From assembly GCF_905207245.1 (NCBI RefSeq), contig NZ_CAJLKP010000080.1:1-27464 (forward strand): a DNA stretch of 27,464 nucleotides, read 5' to 3'. Positions within the stretch are counted from its first letter, which is position 1. Every line of letters starts with the position of its first letter. Under the pieces are notes generated by a model that saw only the letters and a program-made list of their open reading frames with translations, did not search any database and was not told the origin of the DNA. Position numbers and translations under genes: made by a program. Origin of the DNA: an uncultured Bacteroides sp. (GTDB lineage Bacteria; Bacteroidota; Bacteroidia; Bacteroidales; Bacteroidaceae). Of this stretch, positions 13,302-21,550 are shown piece after piece.

Positions 13302-16300
13302 TCATTTCTTCCCCAGCTTTGAACTTGGCAGATACCCGAAGAACTCCTTGAAACACTTCGTAAAATATTTGGGGTCGTTGAAGCCAACGGCATAAGCTAT
13401 CTCAGAAACATTCACATCGCCCGGACCTTCCTGTATCATCCGTTGCGCTACGTTCAGGCGGTAGTTCTTCATAAACTGGCCGATGGGCTGCCCCGTCAGG
13501 TCCTGCATCTTCTTGTTGACTAATGTCTTGCTATACCCCATATCGCGCACAAACCGCTCCAGGTTATATTCCGAATCGGCATAGTTCTCCTTCATCAGAT
13601 TGACGGCATTCGTAATAAACGTCTTGTCCCTCGACTCCTCTTTCACGTGCAGTTCCTCCACGTTGCTGCTTGCCGAGAACATTTTCTTATATTTCCCTCG
13701 CAGATTCAGGATATTGCGGATACGGAGCCGAAGCACCTCCTCATCAAAAGGCTTGCAGAGATACTCGTCCACACCTATCTCAAAACTCCTCTTTTCCTGC
13801 ACATCCGAGCGGAGCGCCGTGAGCATCAGGAACGGGATGTGGGAAGTAGCCAGATTATCCTTGATGCGACGTGACAACTCCATACCGTCCATCACAGGCA
13901 TCATCAGGTCGCTCACTATTAAATCAACCGTATGCTTCTGAACAATTTCCAATGCCTCCTGCCCGTCTCCCGCCTCAAACAGACGGTAATCTCCCACCAG
14001 CAACGTGCGGATATACGAACGCATATCCCGGTTATCTTCTACAATCAAAATAGTTTCTTTCTTCTGTCCATCATCGAACTGCGTCCTATCAGGCATATAC
14101 CCATCATCGGGCAGTTCCACCACTTCCCCGACCGATTCCACGCTTTCACCGGGAACCAATGGCATCAGTATGCGAAACGAGGCTCCCAGGCCACGGTTGT
14201 TGCGGGCACAGATTTCCCCTCCATGCAATTCTACAATCTTCCGGCAAAGGAACAGGCCGATGCCCGTGCCACTCTGCCCGTAAACGGGATATTTCGTACT
14301 CTTCTTGGATTGATAGAAACGGTCGAATATCTTCTCCATATCCTCCGTTACCAGTCCATGGCCCGTGTCGCATACACTGATATAGAGCATTCTTTCCGCA
14401 TCTTCTCCTCTGACGGAGGCCACAAAGATATGGATGCAACCACTGTCCGGCGTAAACTTGATGGCATTGGAAACGAGGTTTACCATCACCTTGCGCATAT
14501 ATCCGGTGTCGACCACCAGAAAGGGCGTGTCCATACGGAAAAAAGTGGAGATTTCAATCTGCCGTTCTTTTGCAAAGACCCTGAAAGGTATGAGTAACTC
14601 GGACAGGAACTCGATGAAATTCGTAGAATGGCATTCCAGTACCACCTTATCCATATCCAGTTTCCGGAAGTCCATCAGCTCATTCACCAGTGAAAGCAGA
14701 TAGCGGGAGTTTCGTTCGGCAATCTGCAACTGCGCCTTTACGCCCTCGTCTTGCGTTTCTTTTAGGGCATGCTCAATAGGACCGTGAATAAGTGTGACAG
14801 GTGTCCGGAACTCATGGGTGATGTTCGTAAAGAAAGCAATCTTCTCCTCTGTTATCTCCCTGACGTGCTGTGCCATTGCTTCCAGTTGCTTGTTTTGAAC
14901 GGCCAACTCCTGTGTACGTAATTCCACTTCCTGTTCCAGTCGCGCTTTCTGTTCCCGGTAGCTCCGGGTTTTTCTTTTATAGAACAAATAAATGGCAAGG
15001 CAGGTGAGCACCACCAAAAGCAAATAGAACCAACCGGATTTATAGAAATAAGGAGCGATATCCACTTCTATCTCCGTCGTCCGGTCCGACCATTGACCCA
15101 GTTCATCCGTGGCACGCACCTGCAACGTATAGTTTCCAGGAGGCACGGAAGCATAGCGTGCCATGCAGTCGCCCGGCTGAGTTTCGTTCCATTCGTCCTC
15201 ATACCCTTCCAGGCGATAGGCAAAGCGGATACGGCTGCTGTTACCATAATTCTGCGTAGTGAAACCAATGGAGAAACGATTCTCCTTTTCGTGCAGGGAA
15301 ATCCGGGGCGACAGGGTTATCGTCTTTTTAAAATAATCGCCACTGGAAGGGTAAATGGTATTCCCGCCGATTGCCAGCGAAGAGAGCTTCACTTGTGAAG
15401 CGGAAGGCAATGAGGTTTCATTGTCGGAGTAAACGATGACCAGTCCATCTATCGTAGCCAGATAAATAAAATCATGCCTTGCCGAATAATGGATACCGTT
15501 CCAGTAGAATTGAGTAGCAGGCAAACCGTCGGCCTGCGTATAGTTACTGAACGTCATCGACTGAAGGTTCAGGCGTGAGAGACCATCATTCGTTGTCAGC
15601 CACAGGTTGCCCTGTCCATCCTCCGCCATACCGATAATGGTGTTATTGGACAATCCGTGACGGGTGGTGTAGCACTTAAAGACAAAATGGTTATTCTTGT
15701 CGCTCGTCAACTGATAGAGCCCGCTTCCGTTGCCACCCAACCAGATGGTGCCGTTCCGGTCTTCGAAGATGCTGTTTATCTTTTCCAGTTGTGTAGACTC
15801 CGGGCTGTCCAGTTTATACCGCAGGTATTTATAATCAAAACGCTTGTTCGATTTGGAGAAAGAGGGCAGGTCTATAATAAATACGCCTTGCGTGGTACCT
15901 ATCCACAAGCGTTTCTTCTTGTCTATCAAAAGGGCATGGACAGCCTCAAACTCATTATCAGACTGGTCGAACAATACTCTGGTAAAAGTGTCTTTCCGCT
16001 TATCATAGAAGTGTATCCCACGCGTAGAGCCGAACCATATCCCGTGGTTAATCATATCTTCGCAGGCGCTGTTGACGAAGTCACCTTCCAGTTCGGGGAT
16101 ATTATCACAAGTGTAGCGTTTGAAGGTACGGTTATTGGGGATGTTCAGGTCCAGTTCGTTGATACCTACGCCCCAAGTGTATGCCCACAGGCGGTTATCC
16201 GAGTCTATCAGGACCCCCATCAGGGTATTGTTGCTAATAGAAGTAATGTCGTTAGGAGAGAAAAGATGGTGGACGCAGGATTTTTTTTCCTGGTTCCACT

Positions 16301-17624
16301 TCATCAAACCGCGCTCCACAAGTGCAATCCAGAGGTTGCCATCCTTATCTTCGTCTACGGCATTCACTGGTGTAGGGGTATCAGTAGTTACGGAAGCATC
16401 TCCGCATGTCCACAGTTCGGTTTGCAAACGCTTCGGAGAAAGAAGGTTAATGCCTCCGGTCTCTGTACCAAGCCAGATGGTTTCTCCATCAGTAAACAGG
16501 CAATTGATGGCATTGCAGTTGATGGTGACACTACTCCGGTCGCTGGTCTGGCGGATAAAGGAGAAGGTATCCGTGTCTTTGTGGTAAACGTTCAGACCGT
16601 TAAGGGTGGAGACAATCAGATGTCCGCGTTCCGTGAGTTTGATGTCCGTTATGTAAGCCTGACTCAACATTCCGGGACGATGGGTAGAGTAACGGTATCG
16701 TTTCAGGCTGCGCTCGGGATGATTGTATTTGAAGAGTCCACGATTGGAACCAATCCACAACACATCACCATCCGCCTGCATACATGAAATGCGCCAGTCT
16801 TCACTGAAAGACACCAGACTGTCGGAAAGGATGTCTGCTTTCAGAAGGTTGCCGGAATGTTTCTCAACGCGGCACACCTGATTATCCATGCCTGCACAAA
16901 CCGCCCAACCAATATCAAGGATGGCATGCACAGGCGATGTAGAAGCATTCTTCAGACAATAATAGTCCTTAACCCCGCCTTTATCATCCAGTTCTATGCA
17001 CCACAAATCCTTGTTACCGGAAATCCATAAATCGCCTTGTTGGTCCTTGTAAATAGTACTGACATATTCATCCATCAGTTGCCGCAACGGGCTATCCGCA
17101 GGAAAGGATAGTTTAACCAGGGAGTAAGTATTCAGGTCAAGAATATCAACTCCCCCTTCGGATGCAATCCACAACCGCCGGAAGTTATCTTCACAAATCT
17201 TATGAACGAAGTCGTTCTTCAACCGTATCGGTTCGGTCTGTGTGCCATAATTCAAGAATTGATAACCGTCGTAGCGCCCTATCCCATAGTGCGTGGCAAC
17301 CCAGACATATCCTCCGGAGTCCTTAAATATATCACTGACAAAGCTATAGGGCAGTCCTGCGCTTTCCGTAATAAACTTAAAGTTATACTGACTGAAAAAG
17401 CGCTCTGTGCCTTGAGAAAAAAGCAACAGAGCCTGCATCACAAAGACAAGGAACAGCAGGGGACGAAGGAGAAAGTTGACAAGGGAAGAAGTTGACAAAG
17501 AGACAAGGGGACGAGGGAAGAAGGGATGAGGGGGCCAAAGGAATATGCGGCATACAAACTTCGCGCAGCCCCTTATTACCTCGTCCCCTTGTCTCCTTGT
17601 CAACTCTCTCTTTCTCTCTCCCAT
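13302..17624 (-). CDS. Hybrid two-component system regulator (one-piece sensor kinase/response regulator/AraC)
   Basis: Up to 1440 residues. Order: signal peptide; periplasmic two-bladed propeller region (about 75-780) with repeats ending LWIGT or LWLTT; Y_Y_Y domain (about 785-857); one membrane helix (864-884); histidine kinase with phospho-acceptor H937 in ITHEFRTP; ATPase boxes NLVSNAIKFTP, DTGHG and GTGIGLF; receiver with D1239 in LIVSDLMMPVMDG; AraC DNA-binding domain (about 1335-1440). This is the Bacteroides glycan-sensing family, which binds an oligosaccharide in the periplasm and activates its own polysaccharide locus. The start is uncertain: residues 1-45 from the ATG at 17624 are encoded by an inverted repeat. 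A TTG at 17498 gives a better signal peptide (LLRPLLFLVFVMQALLLFSQG); ATG 17438 would cut that segment in half. Confidence 0.95.
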   Translation of the reverse strand: MGERKRELTRRQGDEVIRGCAKFVCRIFLWPPHPFFPRPLVSLSTSSLVNFLLRPLLFLVFVMQALLLFSQGTERFFSQYNFKFITESAGLPYSFVSDIFKDSGGYVWVATHYGIGRYDGYQFLNYGTQTEPIRLKNDFVHKICEDNFRRLWIASEGGVDILDLNTYSLVKLSFPADSPLRQLMDEYVSTIYKDQQGDLWISGNKDLWCIELDDKGGVKDYYCLKNASTSPVHAILDIGWAVCAGMDNQVCRVEKHSGNLLKADILSDSLVSFSEDWRISCMQADGDVLWIGSNRGLFKYNHPERSLKRYRYSTHRPGMLSQAYITDIKLTERGHLIVSTLNGLNVYHKDTDTFSFIRQTSDRSSVTINCNAINCLFTDGETIWLGTETGGINLLSPKRLQTELWTCGDASVTTDTPTPVNAVDEDKDGNLWIALVERGLMKWNQEKKSCVHHLFSPNDITSISNNTLMGVLIDSDNRLWAYTWGVGINELDLNIPNNRTFKRYTCDNIPELEGDFVNSACEDMINHGIWFGSTRGIHFYDKRKDTFTRVLFDQSDNEFEAVHALLIDKKKRLWIGTTQGVFIIDLPSFSKSNKRFDYKYLRYKLDSPESTQLEKINSIFEDRNGTIWLGGNGSGLYQLTSDKNNHFVFKCYTTRHGLSNNTIIGMAEDGQGNLWLTTNDGLSRLNLQSMTFSNYTQADGLPATQFYWNGIHYSARHDFIYLATIDGLVIVYSDNETSLPSASQVKLSSLAIGGNTIYPSSGDYFKKTITLSPRISLHEKENRFSIGFTTQNYGNSSRIRFAYRLEGYEDEWNETQPGDCMARYASVPPGNYTLQVRATDELGQWSDRTTEIEVDIAPYFYKSGWFYLLLVVLTCLAIYLFYKRKTRSYREQKARLEQEVELRTQELAVQNKQLEAMAQHVREITEEKIAFFTNITHEFRTPVTLIHGPIEHALKETQDEGVKAQLQIAERNSRYLLSLVNELMDFRKLDMDKVVLECHSTNFIEFLSELLIPFRVFAKERQIEISTFFRMDTPFLVVDTGYMRKVMVNLVSNAIKFTPDSGCIHIFVASVRGEDAERMLYISVCDTGHGLVTEDMEKIFDRFYQSKKSTKYPVYGQSGTGIGLFLCRKIVELHGGEICARNNRGLGASFRILMPLVPGESVESVGEVVELPDDGYMPDRTQFDDGQKKETILIVEDNRDMRSYIRTLLVGDYRLFEAGDGQEALEIVQKHTVDLIVSDLMMPVMDGMELSRRIKDNLATSHIPFLMLTALRSDVQEKRSFEIGVDEYLCKPFDEEVLRLRIRNILNLRGKYKKMFSASSNVEELHVKEESRDKTFITNAVNLMKENYADSEYNLERFVRDMGYSKTLVNKKMQDLTGQPIGQFMKNYRLNVAQRMIQEGPGDVNVSEIAYAVGFNDPKYFTKCFKEFFGYLPSSKLGKK
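17491..17604. repeat. Inverted repeat (GTTGACAAG family) overlapping the regulator's 5' end
   Basis: The left arm, 17491-17516, and right arm, 17579-17604, match as reverse complements at 25 of 26 bases (GTTGACAAAGAGACAAGGGG then ACGAGG). Pairing continues inward about ten more bases with two mismatches. About 60 bases lie between the arms. A second GTTGACAAGGGA stands directly left of the left arm at 17475-17486. The element occupies the space between the acyl-CoA synthetase stop (17627) and the regulator's hydrophobic signal segment. Confidence 0.78.
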
Positions 17625-17626
17625 TA

Positions 17627-19690
17627 TTATTTTTTTTCGATCCGGATACGTGCATCCACTGCAATCACATGTTTTTCCGTAGCCAGCAGCGGATTGATGT
17701 CCATTTCCTTAATCTCCGTTGCAAAGCGCAGCAAGGTGGAGAGACGCACAATAATTTCCGCAAACTTATCCTCATTCACTCCCTTCTGCCCGCGCGTTCC
17801 CTTGATAATCTTATAAGCCCGGAGAGAATGAATCATAGAGTAAGCCTCCTCGTAGGAAAGGGGCGCCAGACCGGAAGAAACATCTTTAAGCACTTCCACA
17901 AAAATACCGCCCAGACCACAGAGTACTACGTGTCCGAACTTCGCTTCATACTTGGCACCGACAAACAGTTCCGTCCCTTGCAGCATGGGCTGCACCAGGA
18001 TACCGGTTACTTCAGGAATCTGCATCATACGCTCAAACTCGAATGCCAGATGTTGTTCTCCTTTTATATTAAGCACCACGCCACCGACATCGGACTTATG
18101 AACAGGGCCTACCACCTTTGCCACGACGGGGAAACCTGTGCGGCGGGCAAATGCAAGTACTTCATCCTTATTGGCTGACACGAATTCTTCTACTATAGGG
18201 ATACCTGCGGCATGAAGCAATGCTTGCACATAATGCGGCTGGATGTATCCGTCTTCGGGGATTGAGTCAATAATGCGGCGGATGCGCGGTACGTCCACAC
18301 CGAAAAGTTCTATTTCGTTGGCAGCAGGTCGGGGGGCATTCATAATGCGGGAAAGTGCTGTACCCAAGGTTACTTCATCGGCAAAGTTCACATGGCCTTT
18401 GGCAAGGAAAGCGGCCACTTCCGCTCCGGCAGTGTTGATGGAAGGCAGAATAGGGAATATCGGTTTACTGCACGTTTGCATCTTCTCATGCAGCACATCG
18501 TACATCTCGAACATGGTGACCAACCCCGGCGTTCCGAAGATGGCCAGCACAGCGTCTATATTCTCAAACTTCTCTTCGCAATATTCCAGGCAGAGGCGTA
18601 GATGGTCAGGAGTTCCCGTGGCAAGGATATCAATCGGATTACCTACAGCGGCACCGGGGAAGAGTTTGCTTTTCAGCTCATCGGCAACAGGACCTTCCAG
18701 TTTGGGTACGTTCAGTCCGCCCTTACTCAGCGCATCGGTCAGCATCACGCCCGGGCCTCCGGCATGGGTGATGATAGCGAAGTTCTTTCCTCTCAGTTCG
18801 GGCAAGGTAAAGATGCAACCTACAGTCGTCAGTTCCTCGCGCGAATAGCAACGAACAATGCCTGCCTTACGGAACAGCGCTTCTACAGCAGAGTCACTGC
18901 TGGCAATGGCACCGGTGTGCGAAGAAGCCGCACGGCTGCCACTCTCGCTACTGCCCGCCTTAATGGCGGCAATCTTGCAACCTTTCTTTATCAAAGAGGA
19001 TGCATGAAACAGTAAGCGGTCGGGATCGCCAATGCTTTCAATATAAAGTAGTTTGATTTTAGAGTCTTCTCCCGGCCGGAAATTCTCGTCCATATATTGC
19101 AACACGTCTTCCACGCCTATCTGCTTTGCATTTCCCACAGACCAGACGGAGTTGAACTGCAAACCTTTGGTAACGGCACTTTCCAGAATGAAAACGGCCG
19201 TCGCACCGGAACTAGAGATAAGGTCTACGCCCTGCGGGTGCAGTTGGGGGATAGGTTGGCTAAACACACTATGATGCCAAGTATTCATCAGGCCGATGCA
19301 GTTGGGACCAATCAGGGAAGCGCCGTACTTATTCACAGTTTCCAGAATACGGTCTTCCAACAGAGCACCCTCGTGCGTTTCTTCGCCAAATCCGGCGGAG
19401 AGAATGATGAATGCCCGCACTTCCTTCTCCGCAGCAAGCACTTCTACAGCATCGGGACACATCTGGGCAGGAATGGCGAGTATGGCAAGTTCTGTTTCAG
19501 GAATGTCCTTCACGTCAGCATACGCCGTCACGCCTTGTACTTCAGTTTCTTTCGGATTTACGGCACGCAGTTCTCCAGTATAACCACCGTTGATAAGATT
19601 ACGCAGGATAGCACCTCCCGGTTTGTGCACATTATTGGATGCTCCCACCACTACAATGCTGGCAGGACGAAGCAATTGGTTTGTTATCAT
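17627..19690 (-). CDS. ADP-forming acyl-CoA synthetase (acetate-CoA ligase, fused alpha-beta)
   Basis: 687 residues, normal for the fused enzyme. Residues about 5-125 form a CoA-binding Rossmann domain (PASIVVVGASNNVHKPGGAILRNL). The succinyl-CoA-synthetase-like domain carries the phospho-histidine H258 in SSHTGAIASSDSAVEALF. The C-terminal ATP-grasp part (about 470-687) carries the second histidine H531 in VGPVHKSDVGGVVLNIKG. It converts acyl-CoA, ADP and phosphate to acid, CoA and ATP (reversibly), conserving energy from fermentation of sugars or amino acids in the cytoplasm. The preferred acyl group cannot be read from sequence. A good -7 box lies upstream. It ends 2 bases before the furthest regulator start, so read-through into the regulator is possible. 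Confidence 0.92.
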   Translation of the reverse strand: MITNQLLRPASIVVVGASNNVHKPGGAILRNLINGGYTGELRAVNPKETEVQGVTAYADVKDIPETELAILAIPAQMCPDAVEVLAAEKEVRAFIILSAGFGEETHEGALLEDRILETVNKYGASLIGPNCIGLMNTWHHSVFSQPIPQLHPQGVDLISSSGATAVFILESAVTKGLQFNSVWSVGNAKQIGVEDVLQYMDENFRPGEDSKIKLLYIESIGDPDRLLFHASSLIKKGCKIAAIKAGSSESGSRAASSHTGAIASSDSAVEALFRKAGIVRCYSREELTTVGCIFTLPELRGKNFAIITHAGGPGVMLTDALSKGGLNVPKLEGPVADELKSKLFPGAAVGNPIDILATGTPDHLRLCLEYCEEKFENIDAVLAIFGTPGLVTMFEMYDVLHEKMQTCSKPIFPILPSINTAGAEVAAFLAKGHVNFADEVTLGTALSRIMNAPRPAANEIELFGVDVPRIRRIIDSIPEDGYIQPHYVQALLHAAGIPIVEEFVSANKDEVLAFARRTGFPVVAKVVGPVHKSDVGGVVLNIKGEQHLAFEFERMMQIPEVTGILVQPMLQGTELFVGAKYEAKFGHVVLCGLGGIFVEVLKDVSSGLAPLSYEEAYSMIHSLRAYKIIKGTRGQKGVNEDKFAEIIVRLSTLLRFATEIKEMDINPLLATEKHVIAVDARIRIEKK

Positions 19691-19725
19691 AGTTCGTTAA
19701 CTTTAAATTCATGATACAATGAGAC

Positions 19726-19754
19726 AAATATACGCTTTTTATGCAATCCTGCAA
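19726..19754 (-). promoter_or_regulatory. Promoter of the acyl-CoA synthetase gene
   Basis: On the minus strand, TATATTTG (19733 to 19726) is an exact TAnnTTTG -7 box, 36 bases before the ATG. The -33 region is weak (TTGC, 19754 to 19751). The rest of the gap 19691-19852 shows no gene. Confidence 0.5.
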
Positions 19755-19852
19755 CGGGAAAGGGAAAGAAAAGAATAGAACTCTGTGATACTCTGTGGTG
19801 AAAACTCATTACTGTACGGTTATGAACGAATTTCAACTCCTGATTCACAGAA

Positions 19853-20923
19853 TTAATGTAGCAGCCTCTTTGAATGGCAGAACAACAAATCACCGTTTCC
19901 GTCGCGCAGGTGCATCCCGTTCCCTTCGCAATAGCGGAAAAAAGAACAGTCGCCACAAGCATCCTTCTTCATCCAGTCACGATTGCGGAAAGGCTGGAAA
20001 CGCTCTTCCCAGACCTGCATGAAATCGTCCTGATATATATTTCCCTGATGGAAATCGCTGCGGATGCTGGGACAAGCGGATATGGAACCGCCTATCAGTA
20101 TAGAACCGACAGTGATCCCGGCATTGCAGGCAAAGAAGTTGTCCCGCACTTCCCCTTCATAATTACCGAGAAAGCCCTCGCAACCATAGCTCAGATGCAT
20201 CTTCCCCTCTCTACGGGTATCCTTTATGAATTCCATCACTCCGGTAAATTCTTCATCTGTCAACTGAAAATCAGGATACAAAGCAGCACGTCCTACGGGA
20301 AAGATGGTAAACATCCGCCAATGGCGGACGCCTATTTTATATAAAGAAGTCTTTAACTCATTCAGATAAGGATAATTACGGCGGTTAACACAAGTCACCA
20401 CATCCCAAGTCAGTTCAGGCTCGTGCACCAGCATCTTTATGGCTTCCAGAGCGCGGGTGTGGCTTCCGGGATGTCCGCGCAGCCAATTATGGTCTTCGGC
20501 AAAACCATCCAGACTGATGGTGACAGAATGGAGTCCGGCAGCCATGAGGTGTTGCAAGCGCTCTTTCGTCAGATAAAGTCCGTTAGAAACCATGCCCCAC
20601 GGATAACCGCGGCGATAAAGAGCCAGACCAATTTCTTCCAGATCCTCCCGCATCAAGGGTTCACCGCCAGTGATGATAATGCTTACTTTATTGGGATTTA
20701 CATGAGGGGTAATAGAGTCAATGGTACGCAGAAAGTCTTCGGCAGGCATATCTTTCACTGCCGCCATCCGTTTGCAGTCACTTCCACAATGTTTGCAGTG
20801 CAAATTACAGCGCAAAGTACATTCCCAGAAGAGTTGTTTCAGGGGGTGCAACTCTTTCAGGTTATTCCGTATCTTTCGGGCTATTTCCAGGGCAAGCTTT
20901 CTTTGTATCGAAAGGTCACTCAT
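19853..20923 (-). CDS. Radical SAM/SPASM enzyme of a radical SAM-lipoprotein pair
   Basis: 356 residues. The radical SAM cluster motif CxxxCxxC is C39-C43-C46 (RCNLHCKHCGSDC, with extra C35 and C50). TGGEPL at 85-90 is the SAM-binding glycine motif, and VTISLDG follows at 134-140. The C-terminal SPASM-type region has C266, C284, C323, C326, C332 and C349, enough for one or two auxiliary iron-sulfur clusters (DACGDCSFFRYCEGN). SPASM enzymes usually modify peptides or proteins. Its start overlaps the stop of the lipoprotein gene by four bases (ATGA), so the pair is coupled. I recall NCBI/TIGRFAM models describing this pairing as an 'rSAM/lipoprotein system' in Bacteroidetes. The substrate and product are not known to me; the lipoprotein is the obvious candidate partner. 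Confidence 0.92.
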   Translation of the reverse strand: MSDLSIQRKLALEIARKIRNNLKELHPLKQLFWECTLRCNLHCKHCGSDCKRMAAVKDMPAEDFLRTIDSITPHVNPNKVSIIITGGEPLMREDLEEIGLALYRRGYPWGMVSNGLYLTKERLQHLMAAGLHSVTISLDGFAEDHNWLRGHPGSHTRALEAIKMLVHEPELTWDVVTCVNRRNYPYLNELKTSLYKIGVRHWRMFTIFPVGRAALYPDFQLTDEEFTGVMEFIKDTRREGKMHLSYGCEGFLGNYEGEVRDNFFACNAGITVGSILIGGSISACPSIRSDFHQGNIYQDDFMQVWEERFQPFRNRDWMKKDACGDCSFFRYCEGNGMHLRDGNGDLLFCHSKRLLH

Positions 20924-21390
20924 TCTTTTTTCTTCAAATTAAAATTCACCTCTTTAGTATCGCTGCCTTCATACCAGCCCTTACCGCCTGTCGGAGTCAT
21001 CTTCACATCAGTAGAGTCCGCTTTGTAAACACCAGACGGATCTTCGCACACCACGCGGTATCTGCCGTAATTGGTCACTCCCTTATCCTGAAAATCATAT
21101 TCCCCGTCCTTAGTGTACAAAGTATCGGGGCGATCATAGCCGACAGGTTTGCCGTCATAATCCAACTCCTTCACTATAATTCTTGCACCATCAATAGGCT
21201 GCTGTTGTTCATCCAATACTTTACCTTTCAGTCCAAAGTCACAATGAGGCTGCCCGTATTCGCAAGGAGCCTCTCCCATACTATCACATGCACTAAAGCC
21301 AAGTAAGACTAATCCGCCGGACAATATCCGGTTGTAAAGATGTAACCAATGTTTCTTTTCCTTCTTCATAGCATTTCTCATGTTTATCAT
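20920..21390 (-). CDS. Small lipoprotein partner of the radical SAM enzyme
   Basis: 156 residues from the ATG at 21390; M8 (21369) is an alternative start. A positively charged start (MKKEKKHWLHLYNRILSGG) and the lipobox LLGFSAC give lipidation at C35. The mature N-terminus reads CDSMGEAPCEYGQPHCDFGLKGKV, with cysteines at 43 and 50, then a carboxypeptidase-regulatory-like or Ig-like beta domain (GKVLDEQQQPIDGARIIVKE, KDGEYDFQDKG, YRVVCEDPSGVY) with C115, ending EVNFNLKKKE. The short CxYGxP segment next to the lipid anchor fits my memory of the lipoprotein partner family of this radical SAM enzyme. It would sit on the periplasmic side or on the surface. Modification by the neighbouring enzyme before export is an inference. 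Confidence 0.9.
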   Translation of the reverse strand: MINMRNAMKKEKKHWLHLYNRILSGGLVLLGFSACDSMGEAPCEYGQPHCDFGLKGKVLDEQQQPIDGARIIVKELDYDGKPVGYDRPDTLYTKDGEYDFQDKGVTNYGRYRVVCEDPSGVYKADSTDVKMTPTGGKGWYEGSDTKEVNFNLKKKE

Positions 21391-21440
21391 AAAAATGTAC
21401 CATCATTTAGTAAAATGCGCCCCTTTAGAAAATACTGCAC

Positions 21441-21473
21441 CAAAGATACTCTTTTATTAAGAATAAATCGAAA
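21441..21473 (-). promoter_or_regulatory. Promoter of the lipoprotein-radical SAM operon
   Basis: On the minus strand, TATCTTTG (21448 to 21441) is an exact -7 box, with TTTC (21473 to 21470) 21 bases upstream. It is divergent from the ravA promoter about 30-60 bases away, so the two operons share one control region. Confidence 0.6.
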
Positions 21474-21475
21474 AT

Positions 21476-21511
21476 TTTGTCTGCATTCCGTATAAAGATT
21501 TCATATATTTG
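21476..21511 (+). promoter_or_regulatory. Promoter of the ravA-viaA operon
   Basis: TATATTTG at 21504-21511 is an exact -7 box. TTTG at 21476-21479 is the nearest -33 candidate, but the 24-base spacing is longer than usual. The predicted start near 21518 rules out the TTG at 21509 as start codon and favours ATG 21530 or 21551. Confidence 0.5.
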
Positions 21512-21550
21512 AAGCCGCTTACAAAAAAAATGAAGTATATAAAAAGAATT

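Noticed and set aside
15657..16787. A 376-codon plus-strand frame antisense to the hybrid regulator
   Set aside because: Shadow frame through the propeller repeats; no motif.
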